A DNA stretch of 64,000 bases from Bradyrhizobium algeriense. Lineage in GTDB: Bacteria > Pseudomonadota > Alphaproteobacteria > Rhizobiales > Xanthobacteraceae. The first letter of the stretch is position 1; every line of letters starts with the position of its first letter. The notes under the pieces are model-generated. The model saw only the letters and a program-made list of their open reading frames with translations, ran no database searches and was not told the DNA's origin. A program made the position numbers and the translations under genes. Below are positions 1 to 8,338 of the stretch, one piece after another. The stretch spans positions 124,001-188,000 of the forward strand of contig NZ_PYCN01000003.1 of NCBI RefSeq assembly GCF_003062295.1, in the 5' to 3' direction.

Positions 1-2699
1 AAGCGCTCGTTGCTCGGGTTAGACAGTATGCGCTCCGCAAGGTCCGGTTCGAGTGCGGCGTCCCAATATGCTCGCGCCGCATCCCAGCCTTCATGCTCGT
101 CACCACTGGACCGGGTCGCTTCGAGGATAGCGCGCAGTTCCTCAATGCTTGGGGGATTCTGAGTGTGAGACACCTCCCTACCCCAATGCCAAGCTAGATC
201 ATTTACCCTCGGATGGCTCGCCAGATCCTGCCAGCGGCCGGCCGCACGGATGGTCGTGATATAGGTATCGACCATCACCCCAGACGAATAGCTTTCATCG
301 TCGTTGCCCGAGGTGTAATATTCTTCATAACTCTTGTCGTACTCACCGTCCTCGATGGCGCGCCATCGCTCCGTGGCCTCATCATCGGATTGTTGAATCG
401 CAGCGAGATTGTCGAGTGCCTGGACGAGTACCGACTCATATCCACTAAGATCGCGAATGGCGCCTGCAGCAACCGCATCGACATTGTGGTCGAAACCGGT
501 TCCGATCATTTCGTGCGCTACAGCTAGGAACGCCGGTGTCAGCCCGGTAGCTATCCGGTCGAGCTTCGTCAAGAAGCTCGGACCGAATCTGCCATTATCC
601 CGCGGCAGTTGTTCGCGAACGAAGCGGCCTGCGATGACGGCGGATCGTGTGTCGGTCGAGATCCGTTCGTACCAGACATCACTGAACGCGGGCGGTTGCC
701 AATTATCGATGAAGAATGACCCAGCCCGTCGCACCCCGTTGATGAACCAGCGCGCCAGCTCCGACGGCGTCGATTCGGTGCTTCCCACATCGGCCGCCAG
801 CTGCAGCAAGGGCGGAAAGTCCGACGTCGGATCGACGAGTGCTTCCTCCAACCAACCATCGATTGCCGCCCGGCTCAAGTCGGTTGCGTCGAACGCCCCT
901 TCTAGATCCTCGATCGTGGATCTGAGATCCGCCGCCGAATCCAGAACTCGCGCGGCGGTTTCCAGACCCCATGAGCGCTGAGTGCCAGCGAGCTCCGTCA
1001 GCGCTTGGATGAGCAATTGGAGAGCGGCTTCGTTGCGAGACCAATTTTCCTTGAGAAACGCTTCAAACCCCGCGCGAACACTTGGATGAGCGAAAGTTAC
1101 GATTCGTGCAGGTTGGCGAAGGTGCCGGGTCGCAACCAGGCGATCGACGGTCTTCTCCAGTCCATCGCCGAGCGCTGCATCGACTCTCCGCAACTGCCGC
1201 TGGAGTGCGGTCAGCTGCGCACGTTCGATTTGTCCCCGAGCGGCAAGCAGGCCCCACACGACGGCGGAGAGCCCGATCCTGTCAATCTGATCGAGATATT
1301 TAACGACGACGCCTTCGACCGCATCGCGGTGGGAGAGATCTAGAATGCGCCGACAAAATGCGTGATCCGCCTCGCTGGGCTCCGGTCCATCCGCGAGATT
1401 TCTGAAGAAGAGATCTAGCTCAAGCGGCGTTTCGAGGGCCTCAAGCGCTCCCTTTCGAAACTCCAGCGCTTTCGACTGGAGAACAGTAGCGAGGAGGTCC
1501 ATACGCCTATCATATATCTGGGCGAGTTCGCCGTTCCGGTAGTGGTCGGCGTCAAGCGCCAACGACCACCTTTTCAAGTCTTCGCCAGCGCGAGCTTGGC
1601 CGAGCATGTCGCTGCGCGAAGTCACAACATATCGGCGTTCCGGTCGCGCGTTTCTAAGCAACCGGGGCAGCTGCTCTGTCCAAGCCTCCGAACCGCCTCG
1701 CAGGCTGTACTGGCCCCAAGGATCCTCGACATAAAAAAGCGTTGGGCCTGTATCGATCAACCTTCGCGTGCTAGAAGGATCGTCGTTCGGATTAACGGTC
1801 ACGACGTCGAGCTTGCCGTCGCGTTTACGCGCCTCGTCGCACAGCGCTATCGCTGCGAGCGTTTTTCCAGTGCCCGATGGTCCTTTGATCACGATGGCAT
1901 TCTTAGCCTGCAGCATCGCTACCATATCCTCGAAGTTCGCAGGCGGGACGAAGGCTGCCAACTCCGCCGCGCTTGCAAGATAGCCGCCATGGCTGCGAAT
2001 TGTCCCGATTAGATCGTCTCGTGTCCAGACGCCCGGGGCAGTCCCGCGCATTCGACGCTTGGCTTCCTTCCTCATTTCTTCGCGACAATCCGGCTGACGT
2101 GATTGCGGGACGCGCAGCAGATCGCTCAGAATGTAGTTGAGCTCGAACTCGATAAGCTTTTCCGTGAGCCCGCCCCAGATCGCCACACGACCTTCAGGGC
2201 CGTTCGGCAGCGTCGTTTTAAGTGAAGCAGGAAACTCAGCGGGGTCCGGCGCTTCTTCGAAATCGTCAACGAGCAGGTTGCGCGCAGCTCCCTTTGCATC
2301 AGCATTGGTAACCAGCAGATAGCGCGTATCCTGATCATCAAGATGATGCTTTGCTGGCTTTCGCTCCTTGCCATGCTTCAGCAAGCGGTCGAAATCTTCG
2401 ATCGACCAGGGCTCGCCGCTACGCGATTTGACTTGCACCACGAGCTTGTACCCGCTTGCAAGGCTCGCGCGTGGCGTCACCCGGCCGGGTTGATCCGGCG
2501 TAAGGTCGGCCTCAAGGTCTTCCTCGTTTGCGGGTTCCAGCGTGATACGGGTCGCCGACTTTGTGATTAGCAGCAGGCGCACCGCTGCAAGCACCGACAC
2601 GTTGAGCTGATATTCGTAGCCAGCCTGCGCAGCCGTCGCGCCGACAGACGAACTTAACGCGCCTTCGAGCGGTGCAGAAACCTGTTCGCTATCTGCCAT
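1..2699 (-). CDS. Nuclease-nSTAND3 NTPase, Avs-like defence protein (partial, C-terminus beyond window)
   Basis: One uninterrupted frame of 899 codons runs from an ATG at 2699 off the left edge, so the C-terminus is missing. Residues 20-110 look like a PD-(D/E)xK nuclease of the DUF4297/Cap4 or Mrr-like kind: Gly-Tyr-Glu-Tyr-Gln near 27-31, Glu55 and the acidic pair 60-61, then Gln-Val-Lys at 89-91. Residues 273-280 are a Walker A, GPSGTGKT, preceded by the FVPPANFEDM stretch typical of nSTAND3. Residues 324-329, VEDPWG, fit the Walker B-like motif of that family, followed by VVTSRSD. The long region after about residue 400 is probably alpha-helical sensor material with no recognised motif. 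This order (nuclease, STAND NTPase, long sensor) matches Avs anti-phage proteins, which detect phage proteins and then cut DNA; that role is inference. No Shine-Dalgarno is evident at the ATG, and an in-frame stop lies about 33 bases upstream. Base composition looks less GC-rich than in the flanking genes. Confidence 0.8.
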   Translation of the reverse strand, partial: MADSEQVSAPLEGALSSSVGATAAQAGYEYQLNVSVLAAVRLLLITKSATRITLEPANEEDLEADLTPDQPGRVTPRASLASGYKLVVQVKSRSGEPWSIEDFDRLLKHGKERKPAKHHLDDQDTRYLLVTNADAKGAARNLLVDDFEEAPDPAEFPASLKTTLPNGPEGRVAIWGGLTEKLIEFELNYILSDLLRVPQSRQPDCREEMRKEAKRRMRGTAPGVWTRDDLIGTIRSHGGYLASAAELAAFVPPANFEDMVAMLQAKNAIVIKGPSGTGKTLAAIALCDEARKRDGKLDVVTVNPNDDPSSTRRLIDTGPTLFYVEDPWGQYSLRGGSEAWTEQLPRLLRNARPERRYVVTSRSDMLGQARAGEDLKRWSLALDADHYRNGELAQIYDRRMDLLATVLQSKALEFRKGALEALETPLELDLFFRNLADGPEPSEADHAFCRRILDLSHRDAVEGVVVKYLDQIDRIGLSAVVWGLLAARGQIERAQLTALQRQLRRVDAALGDGLEKTVDRLVATRHLRQPARIVTFAHPSVRAGFEAFLKENWSRNEAALQLLIQALTELAGTQRSWGLETAARVLDSAADLRSTIEDLEGAFDATDLSRAAIDGWLEEALVDPTSDFPPLLQLAADVGSTESTPSELARWFINGVRRAGSFFIDNWQPPAFSDVWYERISTDTRSAVIAGRFVREQLPRDNGRFGPSFLTKLDRIATGLTPAFLAVAHEMIGTGFDHNVDAVAAGAIRDLSGYESVLVQALDNLAAIQQSDDEATERWRAIEDGEYDKSYEEYYTSGNDDESYSSGVMVDTYITTIRAAGRWQDLASHPRVNDLAWHWGREVSHTQNPPSIEELRAILEATRSSGDEHEGWDAARAYWDAALEPDLAERILSNPSNER

Positions 2700-2805
2700 T
2701 ATTCTACACGCCCGATAATCAAGCTCCTGCCATGTTTAGTGAGTTAGATGGCAAAGCATAGAGTTTCGAAGCTCCGGCAGATACGCTTTAATTTTTCTGC
2801 TCCGC

Positions 2806-4401
2806 TCACTCCCACTCAATCGTCCCCGGCGGCTTACTCGTCACGTCATACACCACCCGGTTCACCCCCTTCACCTCGTTGATGATCCGCGTCGCGGTCT
2901 GGCCGAGGAAGCTCATGTCGAAGGGATAGAAGTCGGCGGTCATGCCGTCGGTTGACGTCACGGCGCGGAGGCCGACGACGTATTCGTAGGTGCGGCCGTC
3001 GCCCATCACGCCCACCGTCTTCACCGGCAGCAGCACGGCGAAGGCTTGCCAGATGGTGTCGTAGAGGCCGGCTTTGCGGATCTGGTCGATATAGACGGCG
3101 TCGGCCTGGCGCAGGATGTCGAGCTTTTCGCGTGTGATGTCGCCGGGGCAGCGGATGGCGAGGCCGGGGCCCGGGAACGGATGGCGGCCGACGAAGATTT
3201 CGGGCAGGCCGAGTTCGCGCCCCAACACGCGGACTTCGTCCTTGAACAGTTCGCGCAAGGGCTCGACCAGCTTCATGTTCATGCGCTCAGGGAGACCGCC
3301 GACATTGTGGTGCGACTTGATGGTCACCGACGGGCCGCCGGTGAAGGAGACGCTCTCGATCACGTCGGGGTAGAGCGTGCCTTGGGCCAGGAAATCCGCG
3401 CCGCCGAGTTTCTTCGCTTCCGTGTCGAACACGTCGATGAACAGGCGGCCGATGGTCTTGCGCTTGATTTCGGGGTCGGTGACGCCGGCGAGTTCGCCGA
3501 GGAATTGTTTCGACGCGTCAACATGCACCAGCGGAATGTTGTAGTGATGCCTAAACAGGTCGACGACGGTCTTGGCTTCATCAAGCCGCAGCATGCCGTG
3601 ATCGACGAACACGCAGGTGAGCTGGTGGCCGATCGCTTCGTGAATCAGCACTGCGGCCACCGCAGAGTCGACGCCTCCGGAGAGGCCGCAGATCACCCTG
3701 CCCGGGCCTACCTGGGCGCGGATTTTTTCGATAGCCTCTTCACGAAACGCGCGCATCGTCCAGTCGCCGGTGAGGCCTGCGACCTTGCGGACGAAATTGC
3801 GGATCAGTTTGGCGCCATCCGGCGTGTGCACCACTTCCGGGTGGAACATCAGGCCGTAATATTTGCGCTTCTCGTCCTGGATCACCGCGAACGGCGCGTT
3901 CGGCGAAACGCCGGCCACCGTAAAACCCGGCGGCATTTTTGTGATGCGGTCGCCATGGCTCATCCAGACCGGATGCTTCTCGCCCAAGACCCAAGTGGAC
4001 TCGAACAGGTTGCTGGAGGCCTTGACCTCGACATCGGCGCGGCCGAATTCGCGGTGATGGCCGCCCTCGACCTCACCGCCGAGCTGGGCGGCCATGGTCA
4101 TCTGGCCATAGCAGATGCCGAGGACAGGCACGCCGGAATCGAAGATCTTTTGCGGCGCGCGGGGCGAGCCTTTTTCGTGCACTGACTCCGGACCGCCGGA
4201 GAGGATCACCGCTTTCGGCTTCATCTCGTCGAAGGCGGCTTCTGCCTTCTGGAACGGAACGATTTCGGAATAGACGCCTTCCTCGCGCACCCGGCGCGCG
4301 ATCAGTTGCGTCACCTGACTGCCGAAATCGACAATCAGAATCTTGTCATGCGCCGAGGCCACGGAGGTGGTCTGCTCGCGGGCTTGTTGTGCTGCTGTCA
4401 T
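2806..4401 (-). CDS. guaA: GMP synthase (glutamine-hydrolysing)
   Basis: Converts XMP to GMP using ATP and glutamine in the last step of purine nucleotide synthesis, in the cytoplasm. The 531-residue protein has the full family layout. The class I glutamine amidotransferase domain carries the nucleophile Cys97 in GICYGQ and the His187/Glu189 pair in FHPEV. The ATP pyrophosphatase domain has the P-loop SGGVDS at 241-246. The C-terminal dimerisation domain ends in the conserved PPGTIEWE. It is intact, with no neighbours in its operon. Its 3' end abuts the defence-like gene at the left of the window, and guaA 3' ends are known attachment sites for genomic islands. guaB lies about 7.5 kb away on the same strand. 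Confidence 0.98.
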   Translation of the reverse strand: MTAAQQAREQTTSVASAHDKILIVDFGSQVTQLIARRVREEGVYSEIVPFQKAEAAFDEMKPKAVILSGGPESVHEKGSPRAPQKIFDSGVPVLGICYGQMTMAAQLGGEVEGGHHREFGRADVEVKASSNLFESTWVLGEKHPVWMSHGDRITKMPPGFTVAGVSPNAPFAVIQDEKRKYYGLMFHPEVVHTPDGAKLIRNFVRKVAGLTGDWTMRAFREEAIEKIRAQVGPGRVICGLSGGVDSAVAAVLIHEAIGHQLTCVFVDHGMLRLDEAKTVVDLFRHHYNIPLVHVDASKQFLGELAGVTDPEIKRKTIGRLFIDVFDTEAKKLGGADFLAQGTLYPDVIESVSFTGGPSVTIKSHHNVGGLPERMNMKLVEPLRELFKDEVRVLGRELGLPEIFVGRHPFPGPGLAIRCPGDITREKLDILRQADAVYIDQIRKAGLYDTIWQAFAVLLPVKTVGVMGDGRTYEYVVGLRAVTSTDGMTADFYPFDMSFLGQTATRIINEVKGVNRVVYDVTSKPPGTIEWE

Positions 4402-4487
4402 GGACAGGAATTACGCGACGGGGCGCGGCCTCGCAACCGCGGCAAAGGGCTGACCCACATTCTTTCTGGGGCATGGACAAATGCAAC

Positions 4488-4508
4488 TAGGTAAGTATTA
4501 TTGACCTA
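4488..4508. promoter_or_regulatory. Interrupted palindrome upstream of guaA and the NTF2-like gene
   Basis: TAGGT and ACCTA arms separated by 11 AT-rich bases lie in the divergent interval between guaA (start 4401) and the gene starting at 4581. The position and AT-rich core suit an operator, but no regulator is linked to it. The remaining interval (4402-4580) shows nothing else recognisable. Confidence 0.25.
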
Positions 4509-4580
4509 ATTTGTTCCGACGCTCGCCGAGGGGGCGATCGGGCGATTTGCTGGAGCAAATCGGGAGAAAGGGAGGAAACC

Positions 4581-4955
4581 ATGCAAAGCCAGCACTACGC
4601 GGCGGCCGATCTCGCCGCACTCGGCCGGGAGTGGATCGCCGCCTGGAACTCGCACGACCTCGAGCGCATCCTCGCGCTCTATGCCGAAGACGCCGAAATG
4701 ACCTCCGACCGCATTCAGGCGCTCGGCCTGGAAGCCAGCGGCACGCTGCGCGGCAAGGAAAGCTTGCGGATGTACTGGGGCAAGGCGTTTCAACTGTTGC
4801 CCGGCCTGCATTTCGACCTGATCGACACCTATGTGAGCCCGGACAGCGTCGTCGTGTTTTACCAGAACGAGCGCGGCGCGCAGATCTGCGAATATTTGCG
4901 GCTCGATGCGAGGGGAAAGATCAGGCAGGGTTCGGCGAACCATCTGGCGCATTAG
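4581..4955 (+). CDS. NTF2-like/SnoaL-like small protein
   Basis: A 124-residue protein beginning MQSQHYAAADLAALGREWI. The pattern WIAAWNSHDLERILALYAEDAEM, a Gly-rich turn, then alternating strands ending in a VVVFYQNERG-type core, is that of the cone-shaped NTF2/SnoaL fold. Members bind or isomerise small hydrophobic ligands, and many have no known substrate; none can be assigned here. GGGAGAAAGGAGGAAACC just before the ATG gives a very strong ribosome binding site. It is alone on its strand, followed by a repeat and a cupin gene. Confidence 0.75.
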   Translation: MQSQHYAAADLAALGREWIAAWNSHDLERILALYAEDAEMTSDRIQALGLEASGTLRGKESLRMYWGKAFQLLPGLHFDLIDTYVSPDSVVVFYQNERGAQICEYLRLDARGKIRQGSANHLAH

Positions 4956-4963
4956 GATTAGCT

Positions 4964-5089
4964 GTCATTCCGGGGCGATGCGAAGCATCGAACTATGGTG
5001 CGCAATTGCGCACCTGAGAAACTCGAGATTCCCCGGGGGTGCAATTGCACCCCTGAGGTCTGGTGCTAACGCACCATCCCGGAATGACG
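4964..5089. repeat. Composite palindromic repeat (CATTCCGGG family)
   Basis: The outer arms TCATTCCGGG and CCCGGAATGA enclose three nested palindromes: a GGTGCGCAATTGCGCACC hairpin, one built on GGGGTGCAATTGCACCCC, and GGTGCTAACGCACC. A related copy lies at 59219-59321, and part of the CAATTG module recurs at 22047-22167. It looks like a non-coding mosaic repeat that could form a stable RNA or cruciform structure. Confidence 0.75.
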
Positions 5090-5122
5090 AGATATCTCTC
5101 GCTTACCTCAGGACTCTCCCAC

Positions 5123-5455
5123 ATGAAAATTCCGACGCTGCCTTTCACCGTCACCGACTGGAGCCAGATGGAAGCGACAAAACATCCCGGCGTCACCGGC
5201 GAAGCCCTCTGGCGCACGCTCAACATCGGCGATCTGCGCGTGCGGATGGTCGAGTATTCGCCGGGCTATCTCGCCGATCACTGGTGCGACCGCGGGCATG
5301 TGCTCTACGTGCTGGAAGGCGAACTCGATTCCGAATTGCGCGACGGACGCACGTTCAAGCTCAAGCCAGGCATGAGCTATCAGGTGTCGGATTTCGGCGA
5401 CGCCGCGCATCGGTCGTCGACGAAGACGGGCGTGAAGCTGTTCATTGTGGATTGA
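5123..5455 (+). CDS. DHCW-type cupin-fold protein
   Basis: A single-domain cupin of 110 residues. The first cupin motif is seen as YLADHWCDRGHVLYVLEGEL (residues 48-67), and the barrel closes with FKLKPGMSYQVSDFGDAAHRS. This matches the small bacterial DHCW-motif cupin proteins, whose biochemical role is not established; metal binding through the His residues is likely. The ATG at 5123 was chosen because AGGA sits about 10 bases upstream and because the cupin fold begins right after it; an upstream in-frame ATG at 5063 lies in the repeat. No operon partner. Confidence 0.75.
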   Translation: MKIPTLPFTVTDWSQMEATKHPGVTGEALWRTLNIGDLRVRMVEYSPGYLADHWCDRGHVLYVLEGELDSELRDGRTFKLKPGMSYQVSDFGDAAHRSSTKTGVKLFIVD

Positions 5456-5460
5456 CGAAT

Positions 5461-5541
5461 CGTAGGGTGGGTTAGCGCAGCGTAACCCACCATCTTTCTT
5501 CGTGTGTCGGTGGGTTACGCCTTCGGCTAACCCACCCTACG
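5461..5541. repeat. TAGGGTGGG inverted repeat, copy 1
   Basis: The arms are CGTAGGGTGGGTTAGC and GCTAACCCACCCTACG, with an inner GTAACCCACC/GGTGGGTTAC hairpin. It lies between convergent genes, so its transcript could act as a two-way terminator. Four relatives lie at 27083, 28281, 43055 and 62092. Confidence 0.85.
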
Positions 5542-5544
5542 CAT

Positions 5545-6843
5545 TCACGTCTTCTTCAGCACCGACACGAAGAAACCGTCCGTGCCGGTGCGGCGGGGCG
5601 TCATCAGCCAACCTTCGGGCGATTGCAGCGCGGCCTTCTCAAAATCTTCCGCCTTGTCCCAGAGCACGCTTGCCGTCTCGTTCAGTGGCTGAATCGAAAA
5701 CTCCGGACGGCGCGACAGAAAGCTGCGGATCTGGTCGCCGTTTTCGCTTCGTAGCACCGAGCATGTGACATAGGCGATGCGGCCGCCGGGCTTGACCAGG
5801 GCGCTCGCGCGATCAAGCACTTCCGCCTGGTCCTTCAACCGCACTTCGAGCGCGCCGGGGCGCATGCGCCATTTGGCGTCGGGGTTGCGGCGCCAGGTGC
5901 CGGTGCCGGTGCAGGGCGCGTCGATCAGCACGAGATCGGCGGAGGCCTTGATGTCGGCCAATGGATCAGTGTCGCCTTTCGGCGCGCGGACATCGGCGTT
6001 GTGGACACCGGCGCGGGACAGCCGCTCGTAGATCGGCGCGAGCTGGCGCTTGTCGTGATCGGTCGCGATCAGCCGCCCCTTGCCTTGCATCATCGCGGCC
6101 AGCGCCAGCGTCTTGCCGCCGGCGCCGGCGCAGAGATCGATCACCTGCTCGCCGGGTTTTGCCGCCGAGAACAGCGCGGCAAGCTGCGAGCCTTCGTCCT
6201 GCACTTCGACGGCGCCCTTGATAAAATCCTCCTCGGCGTGAATGCCGGGGTTGCGCGCGTCGGCGCCGAGTTCGATGCGGAGGCCGATCGGCGACCACGG
6301 CGTTTCCTGCGCGCCGAGATGCTTGAGCGAAGCGAGAACCTTCTCGCGCTTGGCTTTCAGCGTATTGACGCGCAGATCGAGCGGGGCGCGGCTCGCCATC
6401 GCTGTCGCCTCGGCCACGCGGTCGTCGCCGAACACCGCTGCCAGCGGCGCGTCCAGCCATTCCGGATAATCGCCGGCGATGTGCGGCGGCGCGCCGTCGA
6501 GGGTGCGCGAGGTGAGCGCTGATCGCTCAGCCTCGCTCAGCGGCTCCGGCGCGAAACGTCCGCCGTCGCACAGCGCGGCGATGGCCTCGGTATTCATGCC
6601 GCGCTCGAGCCGCATCATGCCGAGCACCCGCGCACGCGGCGTGTCCGCGTCCATCAGCCAGGCGCTGGACGCCCGGCGCCGCAGCACGTCCCAGATCAGG
6701 CCTGATATCGCCGCGCGGTCGCCCGAGCCGGCATAGCGATGCGCGGTGCCCCACTCCTTCAGCGCCTTCGCCGCGGGAACGCGTTGCGCGTCGATGGTTT
6801 CGATCAGTTCGATGGCGGCGGACAGCCGGGCAGCAGGGGTCAT
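5545..6843 (-). CDS. RsmB/NOP-family RNA cytosine-C5 methyltransferase
   Basis: A predicted S-adenosylmethionine-dependent rRNA m5C methyltransferase of 432 residues. The N-terminal half is a NusB/RsmB-type helical RNA-binding region, and the C-terminal half is the Rossmann catalytic domain. Motif I is LCAGAGGKT (237-245), motif IV is DAPC with the cysteine at 311 followed by TGTGTWRRNPD, and motif VI is TCS (360-362), supplying the second cysteine. Both catalytic cysteines are present. ATG 6843 is preferred over the adjacent TTG. The substrate position cannot be fixed from sequence; alphaproteobacterial members are commonly annotated as RsmB. The MAPEG gene ends just upstream on the same strand. 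Confidence 0.92.
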   Translation of the reverse strand: MTPAARLSAAIELIETIDAQRVPAAKALKEWGTAHRYAGSGDRAAISGLIWDVLRRRASSAWLMDADTPRARVLGMMRLERGMNTEAIAALCDGGRFAPEPLSEAERSALTSRTLDGAPPHIAGDYPEWLDAPLAAVFGDDRVAEATAMASRAPLDLRVNTLKAKREKVLASLKHLGAQETPWSPIGLRIELGADARNPGIHAEEDFIKGAVEVQDEGSQLAALFSAAKPGEQVIDLCAGAGGKTLALAAMMQGKGRLIATDHDKRQLAPIYERLSRAGVHNADVRAPKGDTDPLADIKASADLVLIDAPCTGTGTWRRNPDAKWRMRPGALEVRLKDQAEVLDRASALVKPGGRIAYVTCSVLRSENGDQIRSFLSRRPEFSIQPLNETASVLWDKAEDFEKAALQSPEGWLMTPRRTGTDGFFVSVLKKT

Positions 6844-6853
6844 CAAGGGCTTT

Positions 6854-7276
6854 CTAAGTCAGAAGCAGCAGCTTCAGCGCGAAGTAGATCCACATCACGA
6901 GCAGCACCACTGCGCCGGCAAACCAGGCCAGGCTGCGCTGCTGGATGTTGTTGGAGGTGACGAAGATGCCGGCATGGGCAAATCGCGTCACCACGAACAT
7001 CCAGGACATCAGCACGATGAAGAGATCGGCCCGGCGCAGCGGCAGCGCCAGCGCGATCAGCATGTAGAACAGGAGGGGTACTTCGAACTGATTGCTGAAG
7101 CAATTGCCGATCTGGGCCACGCGGGCCGGATATTTCGGCTGCCCCAGCGCGATATCCTTCAGGCTGGTTTCCCGGGCCTTCACCGCTTTCGTGCGGGCCG
7201 ACACCATCCACAGCATCAGGAAGAAAGTGAGCCCGACCGACACGAAAACCGGCAGCAAAACCATTTGAACCGACAT
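6854..7276 (-). CDS. MAPEG-family membrane protein
   Basis: A 140-residue inner-membrane protein with four hydrophobic segments, near residues 3-23, 58-78, 86-105 and 117-137. The loop containing RVAQIGNCFSNQFEVPLLFYML corresponds to the conserved MAPEG region (R..N..E..P.F). The eukaryotic relatives are glutathione-dependent membrane enzymes; the bacterial function is unknown. The start at 7276 follows a strong GGGGGAGA site; upstream in-frame starts lack one. It shares its strand with the downstream methyltransferase and may be co-transcribed with it. Confidence 0.82.
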   Translation of the reverse strand: MSVQMVLLPVFVSVGLTFFLMLWMVSARTKAVKARETSLKDIALGQPKYPARVAQIGNCFSNQFEVPLLFYMLIALALPLRRADLFIVLMSWMFVVTRFAHAGIFVTSNNIQQRSLAWFAGAVVLLVMWIYFALKLLLLT

Positions 7277-7469
7277 GAGAATCTCCCCCGAAACCTGCGC
7301 CAGACCTTGAAGCAATAGCGAGGCACCCCTCGCCTGACAAATCCAGTTCCCCGACACTCGCTTGAACCACAGCCCCTTTTGAACCACGGACGAAGCCTTG
7401 GCGACCAACTATCGAGAATTCCGATGGTTCTGGTCTCGAACCGGCCCCAAAGCAACCCGCGAGCAGGCG

Positions 7470-8162
7470 ATGAACATCACCTCCCCGATCCTGACCGGCG
7501 CAGCCAACGCGGCCGAGCTACCCGGCTATTCCATGACCTCCTTTCTCCGGGCGGTCGGGTTCAGCGACAGCCCCGATGGCGGCCTCGGCATCATCATGTC
7601 GGCGTTGGCCGGTGTCGCGGCGGCGCTGGCGGTCGCGATCGTGCTCTCGGTCTACTTTCGCAGCGGCTACCGCAGCCGCCACGATCTCCTGAAACACGGG
7701 CTTGCCGCCTCCGCAGTGCTGGTCCTGCTCGCTTTCGTGATCTCGGACATGCGGAACGCCGCGCTGGCCTATCTCGGCCTCAATCCGGCAAAACCCGCGG
7801 TGGAATTTGAAATCCGCCTGCCGAAGGCGGCCTTGACCACCGCCGCCGACACCCAGGTCGAACTGCTGACCGACCGGAACCAGAAACTGGCCAAGGTTCA
7901 GGAGGCGCTGGCCGCCACCCCTGACGGCCGCAGCATATTGCGGGGCACGGTGACGCTGGATTATCGCACTACCGAGCGCGTGATGGTGCTGAACCTGCCC
8001 GGCCAGGCCCAAGGCACGTTCCGGCTGCGGCTGCCGGCGAGCCCGACACGCTCCGGCCAGTTCGGGCCGTGGCATCTGGCCGACGGCATCGTGCCGGCCA
8101 ATGGCGGCGCGGTGACATCAGAGATTCACGACGCCTTCGCGATCCGCTACCGCGTGCTTTGA
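7470..8162 (+). CDS. Membrane-anchored protein of unknown function
   Basis: I do not recognise the family. From ATG 7470 it has 230 residues: two transmembrane segments (roughly residues 34-58 and 70-92, after a short amphipathic N-terminus), then a 125-residue beta-rich soluble domain, probably periplasmic, ending in FAIRYRVL. Upstream in-frame starts exist (about 7398), and no ribosome site is clearly best. The hydrolase gene follows on the same strand with an unusual 176-base gap, so the two may form an operon. Confidence 0.55.
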   Translation: MNITSPILTGAANAAELPGYSMTSFLRAVGFSDSPDGGLGIIMSALAGVAAALAVAIVLSVYFRSGYRSRHDLLKHGLAASAVLVLLAFVISDMRNAALAYLGLNPAKPAVEFEIRLPKAALTTAADTQVELLTDRNQKLAKVQEALAATPDGRSILRGTVTLDYRTTERVMVLNLPGQAQGTFRLRLPASPTRSGQFGPWHLADGIVPANGGAVTSEIHDAFAIRYRVL

Positions 8163-8338
8163 GGCGCTACACTGGGCGGCCACGACGCGGCCAAGACGCT
8201 GGAGCGCTTGTGTTGCCCATTTGCCCTGAAGGACAAGGATGGCAAGACCGCGGGCACTTTTACTTTGACGGGAACAACCAGCGCTTTACTTTATCCCCGA
8301 CGGTCGCCGAAAGAGAGTGGCCGCGGGAGGGTTACAAC

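Noticed and set aside
3046..4185. A 379-codon frame antisense to guaA
   Set aside because: Same reasoning; no recognisable motif.
4488..4508. Xanthine or guanine riboswitch before guaA
   Set aside because: Only a short interrupted palindrome is present; no purine aptamer pattern was found, and it is too far from the guaA start on the minus strand to be convincing.
8210..8338. GTG 8210 as the hydrolase start
   Set aside because: GGAG is present, but the added residues do not resemble the family; TTG 8339 has the better site and position.
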